A DNA stretch of 64,000 nt, taken from an uncultured Flavobacteriaceae bacterium. Its GTDB lineage: Bacteria; Bacteroidota; Bacteroidia; Flavobacteriales; Flavobacteriaceae. How positions within the stretch are numbered: the stretch's first letter is position 1; every line of letters starts with the position of its first letter. The translations under genes were made by a program, and so were the position numbers. Shown piece by piece: positions 52,251 to 62,753 of the stretch. Location: the NCBI GenBank assembly GCA_937136455.1, contig CAKZOO010000051.1:62001-126000 (forward strand), given 5' to 3'. Under the pieces are notes generated by a model that saw only the letters and a list, made by a program, of their open reading frames with translations, was not told the origin of the DNA and did not search any database.

Positions 52251-52280
52251 GTATTAGGGGTTTATTTTAAATAAATATAG

Positions 52281-53975
<1,695 letters not shown>

Positions 53976-54009
53976 GATTTAATTGTAATTCACTCAGTGA
54001 ATATATGTT

Positions 54010-55833
54010 ATGGAAGAAAAAAAATTAGACGTCAATTCGATTGTAGGTTTTGTGCTCATTTTTGGGATACTGATCTATATGTTTTATATCAATCAACCTA
54101 CTGCTGAAGAACTCGCTGCTCAAAAGCAACAAGAACAAGTAGAACAAAAAGCAAAAGAAAAGGATAGTGCAACAGCTGATTATACTAATGTAACTCCATC
54201 TCCTGTTGATGCAATTCAAGAAGGACAGCAATTAGGAGCTTTTAAATTAGCTGGATCAACAGCTTCTGTTTCAGAACTCTCCAATGATAAACTTAGTTTA
54301 AAAGTAAGTCATAAGGGTGGACAACTTAATTCTGTTCAACTAATTGAATTTAATACTTTTAAAGGGGAACCTGTTTATTTAATTAAGGATAACAACTCTA
54401 AATTCGATATTGAATTTACGGATCGTGAAAACAGAATTATTCACACTGCTGACTTATTGTTTGAATTAGTGTCAACTTCAGATTCTGCACTTACATTACA
54501 ATCTAAACTATCTGAAAACCAATTCATAGAATTCATCTATTCTTTAAATAATGAGGATTATATGGTTGATTTTGCAGTGCGCTCACAGGGTGTAGCACCA
54601 CTGATCAATCCATCCAACAATCCAAAATTAAGTTGGTCAATGGATGCACTACGTCACTCTAAAAGTGTCGTCTATGAAAATCGTTACACCAGAACGGTAT
54701 TCCGACACGAAACTGACAAAGTTGGTAAATTATCACAGGGAGGATCAGATGATGAAGTTGGAGAGGACGTACAGTGGATCTCTTATAAACAACACTTTTT
54801 TAGCAGTGTATTAATACCTCAAAACAATTTTGAAAAGGTGAGTTTCACTTCTGAAACACTTTCTGACGAAGAATCTGAAGAAGCTGTGTTTTTAAAGCGT
54901 TTTAATTCTTATACGGAGCTTTCCTATACAGCTAATGAATTTTCAAATCAATTCAGATGGTTCTTTGGACCTACGGATGTAAAGGTATTATCTCAGTATG
55001 AAAACTTAGAATTAGAATCTGCAATTCCATTTGGTTGGGGAATTTTTGGGTGGTTGAATCGCTATGTGTTTACACCGGTTTACACCTTCTTAAGTTCGTT
55101 CTTACCTTTTGGTATCGCTATTATTGTGATGACGATCCTCGTTCGATTGCTGATGTCACCTGTGACCTATAAATCGTATTTATCTCAGGCAAAAATGAAG
55201 GTATTACGTCCTGAGATTGACGAAATCAATGAGAAGTACAAGGACAATGCGATGAAAAAGCAGCAAGAAACCATGGCATTGTATTCTAAGGCTGGAGTGA
55301 ATCCGATGAGTGGTTGTGTTCCAGCACTATTGCAAATGCCTATTTTCTACGCCCTCTTTATGTTCTTCCCATCGGCTTTTGTGCTCAGACAAAAATCATT
55401 CTTATGGGCGGAAGATTTATCGTCATACGACACCGTGTTGCAATTGCCATTTAAGATCCCATTTTACGGTGATCACGTAAGTTTATTTCCTCTATTAGCA
55501 TCTGTTGCTATTTTCTTTTACATGAAAATGACTACAGGTCAAAATATGCCCACACAACCAGGAATGCCTAATATGAAATTCATATTGTATCTATCTCCTG
55601 TAATGATGTTGTTTTTCTTTAACTCTTATGCAAGTGGATTGAGTTTGTATTACTTTGTGTCGAACCTTATTACGATCATTATTATGTTAGTGATTAAGAA
55701 CTACATCATTGATGAGGATAAGATTCACGCGAGAATTCAAGAAAACAAACTAAAGCCTAAGAAAAAGAGCAAGTTTCAAGAACGCATGAAAGAAATGATG
55801 GAACAAGCTGAGCAACAAAAGAAGGCTAAGTAA
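54010..55833 (+). CDS. yidC: membrane protein insertase YidC
   Basis: N-terminal YidC periplasmic domain; FGIAIIVMTILVRLLMSPVTYKSYLSQAKMKVLRPEI; GVNPMSGCVPALLQMPIFYALF. Confidence 0.97.
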   Translation: MEEKKLDVNSIVGFVLIFGILIYMFYINQPTAEELAAQKQQEQVEQKAKEKDSATADYTNVTPSPVDAIQEGQQLGAFKLAGSTASVSELSNDKLSLKVSHKGGQLNSVQLIEFNTFKGEPVYLIKDNNSKFDIEFTDRENRIIHTADLLFELVSTSDSALTLQSKLSENQFIEFIYSLNNEDYMVDFAVRSQGVAPLINPSNNPKLSWSMDALRHSKSVVYENRYTRTVFRHETDKVGKLSQGGSDDEVGEDVQWISYKQHFFSSVLIPQNNFEKVSFTSETLSDEESEEAVFLKRFNSYTELSYTANEFSNQFRWFFGPTDVKVLSQYENLELESAIPFGWGIFGWLNRYVFTPVYTFLSSFLPFGIAIIVMTILVRLLMSPVTYKSYLSQAKMKVLRPEIDEINEKYKDNAMKKQQETMALYSKAGVNPMSGCVPALLQMPIFYALFMFFPSAFVLRQKSFLWAEDLSSYDTVLQLPFKIPFYGDHVSLFPLLASVAIFFYMKMTTGQNMPTQPGMPNMKFILYLSPVMMLFFFNSYASGLSLYYFVSNLITIIIMLVIKNYIIDEDKIHARIQENKLKPKKKSKFQERMKEMMEQAEQQKKAK

Positions 55834-55859
55834 TCAATTCAGTTGTCTTTTATTTATTG

Positions 55860-55867
55860 TAATTTTG
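55860..55867 (+). promoter_or_regulatory. -7 box TAATTTTG upstream of mnmA
   Basis: Exact TAnnTTTG. Confidence 0.5.
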
Positions 55868-55880
55868 TCTTTTCTTCAAG

Positions 55881-57071
55881 ATGAAAAAAGTTGTCGTAGG
55901 TTTATCCGGAGGAGTTGATTCCAGTGTAGCAGCCTATCTCTTAAAAGAACAGGGATATGAGGTCATAGGACTTTTTATGAAAAATTGGCACGATGACACT
56001 GTGACAATTTCAGATGAGTGTCCTTGGCTTGAAGACAGCAATGACGCCCTATTAGTTGCTGAAAAACTAGGCATACCATTTCAGACAGTCGATTTAAGCG
56101 AGCAGTACAAAGAACGTATTGTAGACTATATGTTTGCTGAATACGAAAGAGGAAGAACCCCAAACCCAGATGTGCTCTGTAATCGCGAGATTAAATTCGA
56201 TGTATTTATGGATATCGCGATGAGTTTAGGAGCGGATTATGTAGCAACAGGTCATTATTGTAGAAAAGGGGAGCTGATTGATCAGCAGGGAAACACTCAT
56301 TATCAATTGTTATCTGGAAAAGATCCCAATAAAGATCAATCCTATTTTCTTTGTCAATTATCACAAGAACAACTTTCAAAAACGCTTTTTCCAATAGGTG
56401 AGTTATTAAAACCAGAAGTTAGAGCAATTGCAGCAGAGCAAGATTTAATTACTGCAGAGAAAAAAGATTCTCAAGGATTGTGTTTTATCGGAAAGGTTCG
56501 CCTTCCTGATTTTTTACAACAGCAACTCAAACAAAAAAAAGGGGCCATTGTTGAAATCCCAGCTGATTTAGATTTATACAATCAAAAACAAACTTCATTT
56601 GAATCCATAGAAGAGGAATTGGTAAAGACTTCAAAGGCTTTTTCATATGAGTTGTCCAATGGAAAAATTGTAGGGGAACACATTGGTGCTCATTTCTTTA
56701 CAGTAGGTCAGCGCAAAGGATTAGATGTGGGAGGAACCCCTGAGCCACTCTTTGTAATCGCAACGGATGTCAAAGAAAATATCATCTATACAGGGCAGGG
56801 TAAGTCTCATCCTGGGCTCTATCGATCGGCTCTGAAGATCGATGCCTCTGAAATGCATTGGGTACGTGAGGATCTAAAGCTCAAAGACGGAGAATCTATG
56901 GAAGTAATGGCTCGTATCCGCTATAGACAACCCTTGCAAAAAGCAAGACTCTACAGTTTTGAAAAGGCTACTTATATAAAGTTTGACGAGCCTCAATCGG
57001 CTATCACAGAAGGACAGTTTGCAGCTGTATATCAAGGAGAAGAATTAATAGCTTCAGGAGTAATCAACTAG
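55881..57071 (+). CDS. mnmA: tRNA 2-thiouridine(34) synthase
   Basis: [54 protein letters not shown]. Confidence 0.97.
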   Translation: MKKVVVGLSGGVDSSVAAYLLKEQGYEVIGLFMKNWHDDTVTISDECPWLEDSNDALLVAEKLGIPFQTVDLSEQYKERIVDYMFAEYERGRTPNPDVLCNREIKFDVFMDIAMSLGADYVATGHYCRKGELIDQQGNTHYQLLSGKDPNKDQSYFLCQLSQEQLSKTLFPIGELLKPEVRAIAAEQDLITAEKKDSQGLCFIGKVRLPDFLQQQLKQKKGAIVEIPADLDLYNQKQTSFESIEEELVKTSKAFSYELSNGKIVGEHIGAHFFTVGQRKGLDVGGTPEPLFVIATDVKENIIYTGQGKSHPGLYRSALKIDASEMHWVREDLKLKDGESMEVMARIRYRQPLQKARLYSFEKATYIKFDEPQSAITEGQFAAVYQGEELIASGVIN

Positions 57072-57073
57072 TT

Positions 57074-58015
57074 ATGAACTCCATTTGTAACTTATTCAAT
57101 ATTCAATACCCCATCGTCCAAGGAGGAATGGTTTGGACCAGTGGTTGGCGATTAGCAGCTGCTGTATCCAATGCTGGTGGTCTTGGATTGATCGGTGCTG
57201 GATCAATGTCTGCTGATCTACTAGAAGAACACATTTTAAAGTGTCAGAAGGCTACCGAAAAGCCTTTTGGAGTCAATATTCCACTCTTGTATTCCAAGGT
57301 AGAGGAGCAATTGGAAGTTATTGTTAGGAACAAGGTTTCGATCGTGTTTACCTCTGCTGGAAACCCGATGACCTACACCTCGTATCTCAAAGAAAAGGGA
57401 ATCAAAGTGGTGCATGTAATCGGAAGCACTAAACAAGCTTTAAAAGCACAATTAGCTGGTGTCGATGCTGTCGTTGCTGAAGGATTTGAAGCAGGTGGTC
57501 ACAATTCAAAAGATGAAACAACAACACTTGTGCTGATCCCTGAAATAGCTAAAGCCGTTTTAATTCCAGTCATTGCTGCTGGAGGAATAGCATCTGGTGA
57601 AGCCATAATAGCTGCCATGGCATTAGGAGCTAAAGGTGTACAAATTGGAACTCTTTTCTTGATGTCTAAAGAATCAAGTGCTCACGATAACTACAAGGAC
57701 TATCTTACAAAACTAGAACAAGGAGGAACCAGCTTGACGCTAAAAGAACTGACTCCTGTTCGAATGGCTAAAAATCAATTCTACAACGAACTCATGGATT
57801 TATATGCTAGACATGCCTCTGTGGAAGAGTTAAGAGTAAAACTCTCAAAAGGGAGATCTAAGAAGGGGATTTTCGAAGGAGATCTATCCCAGGGGGAACT
57901 CGAAGTAGGTCAGGTGGCTTCTTCAATTACTGAGATACAATCAGTTGAAGAGCAATTCAAAAAATTGATCTTAGAATACAAACGATCTTATGCTCAATTA
58001 AAGAAGGAGCTCTAA
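57074..58015 (+). CDS. nitronate monooxygenase family protein
   Basis: YPIVQGGMVWTSGWRLAAAVSNAGGLGLIGAGSM; AEGFEAGGHNSKDETTTLVLIPEI; GAKGVQIGTLFL. Confidence 0.93.
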   Translation: MNSICNLFNIQYPIVQGGMVWTSGWRLAAAVSNAGGLGLIGAGSMSADLLEEHILKCQKATEKPFGVNIPLLYSKVEEQLEVIVRNKVSIVFTSAGNPMTYTSYLKEKGIKVVHVIGSTKQALKAQLAGVDAVVAEGFEAGGHNSKDETTTLVLIPEIAKAVLIPVIAAGGIASGEAIIAAMALGAKGVQIGTLFLMSKESSAHDNYKDYLTKLEQGGTSLTLKELTPVRMAKNQFYNELMDLYARHASVEELRVKLSKGRSKKGIFEGDLSQGELEVGQVASSITEIQSVEEQFKKLILEYKRSYAQLKKEL

Positions 58016-58740
58016 AAGGCAGTCGCTTTTTTTATTACGATGTTTCGCATTGGCCAATCGCCACTGTCAACTTCTTGAGCGTTGATTTGGTCGACAACCT
58101 CCATGCCTTCAATTACTTGTCCAAAAGGAGTATAGCCACCGTCTAAATGATAGGAGCCAGGTTTGGTAACCACTATAAAAAACTCGTAAGGTGAGGCTAA
58201 TTTGTGTGGGTTGTCTATATCACTACTAGGCATCGATACGACTCCTCTGTGGTGTTTGTGCCCCTTTCGAGTATCGGGTGGTAATAAGTATCGACCAATG
58301 GCTCTTCTCTTTTGTGAGACTTCAGGGATGTCTGCATTTCCACCCTGAATAATAAAACCTTTGACAATTCTGTGAAAATATGTGTTGTTAAAATAGCCTT
58401 TCTTAGCCAAATAGATAAAATTTGCTTTGTGATAGGGGACATTGTCAAAAAGTTCAATCGTAATGTCTCCAAAAGTCGTTTCGAGTTTAACTTTAGTTTC
58501 TTTTAATGTTTTGTTATAATCAAAGAAAAAAGCAATTGCATTCTCTTCATCTAGAACTAAATCTTCTTTAGAGTCTTCCTTAATTACCTCCTTAGATTTT
58601 TCATGTAAGACAACTTGATCTTTGACTTGATTTCTGCTTGAATTTGAACTATCTTTAATATCAGCATTTTTATTCTGATTACAAGAAGTCAAGAACAGTA
58701 GGGTGATAAGACTATAGGTTATTTTATAAAAGCGTTGCAT
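58012..58740 (-). CDS. cyclophilin-type peptidylprolyl isomerase, lipoprotein
   Basis: LLFLTSC lipobox; FHRIVKGFIIQGGN; GVVSMPSSDIDNPHKLASPYEFFIVV. Confidence 0.95.
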   Translation of the reverse strand: MQRFYKITYSLITLLFLTSCNQNKNADIKDSSNSSRNQVKDQVVLHEKSKEVIKEDSKEDLVLDEENAIAFFFDYNKTLKETKVKLETTFGDITIELFDNVPYHKANFIYLAKKGYFNNTYFHRIVKGFIIQGGNADIPEVSQKRRAIGRYLLPPDTRKGHKHHRGVVSMPSSDIDNPHKLASPYEFFIVVTKPGSYHLDGGYTPFGQVIEGMEVVDQINAQEVDSGDWPMRNIVIKKATAF

Positions 58741-59383
58741 GGATTTTGATCATTTTACATCTGTATTCTCAAAAATAGAAAATTTACCACTGCCAGGAAA
58801 ACAGGCACACTATTCTATGACCTCAAAAATAAGGGCAATTCAGATGGCTAGTGAAAATTTTAATGAAAAAAAAGCTAAAAAAGCTGCTGTTTTAGCTCTT
58901 TGCTATCCTGATATTCATTGCAAAACCAATTTGTTATTTATTAAAAGAAAGACAATTGAGGGAGATATTCACTCAGCTCAAATAGGATTTCCTGGTGGAA
59001 GTATTGAAAAAAACGACACTTCTATATTGCATACGGCCATCAGAGAAGCAGAGGAAGAGGTTGGGATTCAAAAAAGTGAAATCGATAAAATTTTAGAACT
59101 GAGCCAGCTTTATATTCCACCATCAAACTTTTTAGTGCATCCCTTTTTGGCAATAAGTCCAAAACAACCCGATTTCAGGATTCAAGAAGAGGAGGTAGAT
59201 TCCATCCTTGAAATTCCGTTGACTTATTTCTTAGACGATAATAATATTTGTTCTCATAAAATTTCAAATTCATATCTCACTGACGTTGATTTTCCTGCAT
59301 TTAACTATAACAATCACTTAATATGGGGAGCTACCGCTATGATGCTCGGAGAAATTCGTAGTTTGATTAAACAAATCATTTAA
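58739..59383 (+). CDS. CoA pyrophosphatase, NUDIX family
   Basis: IGFPGGSIEKNDTSILHTAIREAEEEVGI Nudix box. Confidence 0.95.
   Translation: MDFDHFTSVFSKIENLPLPGKQAHYSMTSKIRAIQMASENFNEKKAKKAAVLALCYPDIHCKTNLLFIKRKTIEGDIHSAQIGFPGGSIEKNDTSILHTAIREAEEEVGIQKSEIDKILELSQLYIPPSNFLVHPFLAISPKQPDFRIQEEEVDSILEIPLTYFLDDNNICSHKISNSYLTDVDFPAFNYNNHLIWGATAMMLGEIRSLIKQII
58770..58777 (-). promoter_or_regulatory. -7 box TATTTTTG for the cyclophilin gene, inside the NUDIX CDS
   Basis: CAAAAATA on the + strand, exact TAnnTTTG on the minus strand, 29 bp before the cyclophilin ATG. Confidence 0.5.
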
Positions 59384-59417
59384 GTATTGTTTCTATTATT
59401 TGATTAAATTGCACCCT

Positions 59418-60242
59418 ATGTCACTATTCAAGAAAAACCCATTTGGACATTATCTCTTTATAAAGAAGATGTTGATTCGTTATTTAGGAATCTTAACACA
59501 TTCAAGATATAAGCGATTTAATGAACTTAAAATAGAGGGTTCAGAAATAATTAGAGATCTTCCCGATACCAAGGTGTTATTTGTGTCGAATCACCAAACC
59601 TATTTTGCTGATGTTGTAGCCATGTACCACGTTTTTAATGCGAGTTTAAAAGGTAGAATTGATTCCATCAAGAATGTTGGATATCTGTGGAACCCAAAGC
59701 TCAATATTTACTACGTTGCAGCGAAGGAAACAATGAAAGGTAGTTTTATAGCAAAAGTACTCGCTTATGCAGGATCTGTTAGTATTGATAGAACTTGGAG
59801 AGCTGCAGGACAAGATGTCAACAGGCAGGTCAAATTAAGTGATATCACCAACATTGGAAAAGCTTTAGAAGATGGATGGGTTATTACTTTTCCACAAGGG
59901 ACTACAACTCCTTGGAAACCTATCAGAAAGGGTACCGCTCATATCATTAAGCGCTATCAACCCATTGTCATTCCGATTGTTATCGACGGTTTTAGACGAT
60001 CTTTTGACAAAAAAGGACTTCGAATTAAAAAGAAAGGAATTCTTCAGTCAATGGTGATTAAAGAACCTTTAGATATTGATTACGAAAACGAGTCTATTGA
60101 TCAAATCGTCGAAAAGATTGAATTTGCTATAGAACAACATCCTTCATTTCTAAAGGTGCTTACCAAAGAACAAATCGCCGAGATCGAAGAAGAGAACAAA
60201 CTTCGCTATTACGACTTGGAAAAGGAAAGTGATAAAGAATAA
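59418..60242 (+). CDS. 1-acyl-sn-glycerol-3-phosphate acyltransferase family protein (ATG 59418)
   Basis: VLFVSNHQTYFADVVAMYH (NHxxxxD); VITFPQGTTTP; KRYQPIVIPIVIDGFRRSF. Confidence 0.9.
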   Translation: MSLFKKNPFGHYLFIKKMLIRYLGILTHSRYKRFNELKIEGSEIIRDLPDTKVLFVSNHQTYFADVVAMYHVFNASLKGRIDSIKNVGYLWNPKLNIYYVAAKETMKGSFIAKVLAYAGSVSIDRTWRAAGQDVNRQVKLSDITNIGKALEDGWVITFPQGTTTPWKPIRKGTAHIIKRYQPIVIPIVIDGFRRSFDKKGLRIKKKGILQSMVIKEPLDIDYENESIDQIVEKIEFAIEQHPSFLKVLTKEQIAEIEEENKLRYYDLEKESDKE

Positions 60243-60243
60243 A

Positions 60244-60269
60244 AAAAAGAGGCTTTAAAGCCTCTTTTT
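60244..60269. terminator. Bidirectional intrinsic terminator between convergent genes
   Basis: AAAAAGAGGCTTTAAAGCCTCTTTTT. Confidence 0.88.
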
Positions 60270-60283
60270 AATTTGAAATCGTT

Positions 60284-61702
60284 TTACTTTCTGTAATCAA
60301 GTGCTGGTTTTCGATTTCCAATCATAGGAATATATTTAAAATCAGCTCCTCTGCGATCCATTAGTTCTTGTTTCGCTTTCTCAATTGTTTTTGGATTTTT
60401 AAAGAGATCAATAGCAGTCATTCCTAAAGTTTTAGCAGCGACCATCATTCCTTTTTTTCCGATTGACATTCCTCCAGCTGATACCGCTTGCCATGAGTGA
60501 GCAGGTGTTCCAGGAACCCAAGTAGCTGTACTGAGTCCAGCAGTAGGAACTGTAAAACTCACATCGCCAACATCTGTAGAACCAGCAGCTTTGCCTACTT
60601 CTTTATACGGTTGAATTGTGTTTGTACTATTTAAGTCTTTTGGATTGCTTAAGGTTTTTGAAATTTCTTCAGCATAAGCTTTTTCATCTTCATTATATTG
60701 AAAACCACCCACTTTAACTAAATTGTCATACATGAGTTTTTGGAGTGTTAAATTGGGGAGTAATTCATGAGTACCACCAATTAGTTCATAATCCATAGTA
60801 GTTCCGGTACCAATAGCAGCTCCTTTGGCAGCATTGACAATTTTTTCAAAAATATCCATTACGACCTCTCTGTTTTTGTCTCTAGCGTAGTAATATACTT
60901 CAGCGAAATTAGGAACTACATTTGGAGCTTTTCCACCTTGTGTAATAACGTAGTGAATACGCGATCCATCAGGAATGTGTTCTCTGAGCATATTTACCAT
61001 CATATTCATGCCTTCTACTGCGTCTAAAGCAGATTTGCCTTGATCAGGAGCTGCGGCCGCATGTGCAGATACTCCGTAGAATCTAAATTTTGCAGATTTG
61101 TTAGCAAGGGCAGCACCAGCATTTGCATTGTTGTTATTTCCAGGATGCCAGTGTAAAACAGCGTCAACATCATCAAAAACACCCTCTCGTGTCATATAGA
61201 CTTTTCCAGATCCTCCTTCTTCAGCAGGACAACCATAAAATCGAATCCTACCTTCTTTTTTATTGTCTTTAAGCCAATTTTTTACCGCAATTGCTGCAGC
61301 TGTAGATGCGGTTCCAAATAAGTGATGTCCACAAGCATGACCCGCATTTCCTCCAGCGGATTCTTGATGGGTAATAGCTTTTTGGGATAGTCCAGGAAGT
61401 GCATCGAATTCACCTAAAATTCCGATTACAGGTCCTGAAGAACCATATTCAGCCACAAAAGCTGTTGGAATATCAGCAATTCCTTTAGTGATTGTAAATC
61501 CTTCGTTTGCAAGAGTTTCTTGAAGCAAGGCTGAACTCTTTTCTTCCAAATATCCCATTTCAGCCCAATCCCAAATTTGTTGAGCGATATTGTTAAAAGT
61601 TTCTGTGTTGTCTTCTAATTGTTTAATGGCTTTAGAAGAACTTTGAGCTTGAATAGATACACTACTCAAGATGAGCAATAATAAGGGTAATTTTTTATAC
61701 AT
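60284..61702 (-). CDS. exported M20-family amidohydrolase (AbgB-like)
   Basis: GILGEFDALPGLSQ; GNAGHACGHHLFGTAS; CPAEEGGSGKVYM; VLHWHPG. Confidence 0.93.
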   Translation of the reverse strand: MYKKLPLLLLILSSVSIQAQSSSKAIKQLEDNTETFNNIAQQIWDWAEMGYLEEKSSALLQETLANEGFTITKGIADIPTAFVAEYGSSGPVIGILGEFDALPGLSQKAITHQESAGGNAGHACGHHLFGTASTAAAIAVKNWLKDNKKEGRIRFYGCPAEEGGSGKVYMTREGVFDDVDAVLHWHPGNNNNANAGAALANKSAKFRFYGVSAHAAAAPDQGKSALDAVEGMNMMVNMLREHIPDGSRIHYVITQGGKAPNVVPNFAEVYYYARDKNREVVMDIFEKIVNAAKGAAIGTGTTMDYELIGGTHELLPNLTLQKLMYDNLVKVGGFQYNEDEKAYAEEISKTLSNPKDLNSTNTIQPYKEVGKAAGSTDVGDVSFTVPTAGLSTATWVPGTPAHSWQAVSAGGMSIGKKGMMVAAKTLGMTAIDLFKNPKTIEKAKQELMDRRGADFKYIPMIGNRKPALDYRK

Positions 61703-61749
61703 AGTTGTTTAGTTTTTGAACCAATTAAATTAAAAAAAAAAGTCATACA

Positions 61750-62646
61750 TCACTTTCTTGGATGATACTTATTTAAAACCTTAGTTAGGTGAGTCTTATC
61801 CATATGTACGTAAATTTCAGTTGTAGTGATGCTTTGGTGTCCAAGCATTTGTTGAATAGCTCTAAGATCTGCACCGTTTTCCAAAAGATGTGTGGCAAAT
61901 GAATGTCTAAAGGTATGAGGGCTAATGGTCTTCTTAAACCCGGTTTTTACTGATAACTGTTTAATGATTGTAAAAATCATAGCTCTTGTTAGTTGTGCTC
62001 CTCGTCGGTTTACAAAAAAGAGATCAGAGCTTTCTTTTTTAAAAGGAAAATGTGGTCTGACCAATTCTTGATAGTGTTTCATGCATTTGATCAGGTAATC
62101 ATTAAGTGGTATAAATCGCTCTTTGTCTCCTTTACCAAGTACTTTGAGAAACCCTTCCTTAAAAAACAGATCTGAACATTTTAGATTTAGTAGTTCAGTT
62201 ACTCTTAAACCACAGCCATAAAGCGTTTCTAGAATCACATAATTGCGTTCCCCTTCATTTGAAGATCGATCTATCGCAGCTATTAATTGATCGATTTCAT
62301 TTACAGATAAAACCTCGGGTAATTTTCGACCAATTTTTGGAGTTTCAATTAAATCCATAGGATTATCTGGTCGGTAATCTTCAAAAACTAAATAATCAAA
62401 AAAATTTTTTAAACCAGAAATGAATCGAGCTTGACTCCTAGGACTAATGTTTTTAGACAGATTGTAAATGCTTGTTTTTAAAAGCTCTTGATCGATTTTA
62501 ATAGGACTTATGTCAATATGATTTTCAATCAAATAATTAGATAATTTGTTGAGATCTAGAGTGTAATTTTTGATTGTATTTTCACTGAGTCCACGTTCTA
62601 TTCTAATGTAAATCAGGTAATCTTTAATATGATTTTTCCAGTTCAT
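61750..62646 (-). CDS. xerD: tyrosine recombinase XerD/XerC
   Basis: TLYGCGLRVTELLNLKCSDL; SPHTFRHSFATHLLENGADLRAIQQMLGHQSITTTEIYVHM (R-H-x-x-R-H-Y). Confidence 0.95.
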   Translation of the reverse strand: MNWKNHIKDYLIYIRIERGLSENTIKNYTLDLNKLSNYLIENHIDISPIKIDQELLKTSIYNLSKNISPRSQARFISGLKNFFDYLVFEDYRPDNPMDLIETPKIGRKLPEVLSVNEIDQLIAAIDRSSNEGERNYVILETLYGCGLRVTELLNLKCSDLFFKEGFLKVLGKGDKERFIPLNDYLIKCMKHYQELVRPHFPFKKESSDLFFVNRRGAQLTRAMIFTIIKQLSVKTGFKKTISPHTFRHSFATHLLENGADLRAIQQMLGHQSITTTEIYVHMDKTHLTKVLNKYHPRK

Positions 62647-62670
62647 TTTGATTGATAATTTATGACACTA

Positions 62671-62684
62671 TTGACTTATGTCAA
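62671..62684. promoter_or_regulatory. Candidate CRP/FNR-type operator TTGAC-TTAT-GTCAA in the divergent xerD/MFS spacer
   Basis: Perfect 5-bp inverted repeat with N4 spacer. Confidence 0.3.
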
Positions 62685-62753
62685 CAAGTTTATCATGAAA
62701 ATTAGTTTAGTTCCATTAGTTTTGATTAAATTTACTTGAATTGAGTATAATTT

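Noticed and set aside
61750-62646. Tyrosine recombinase as an integrase of a genomic island
   Set aside because: Sequence matches the housekeeping XerC/D type; no adjacent tRNA, att repeats or cargo genes
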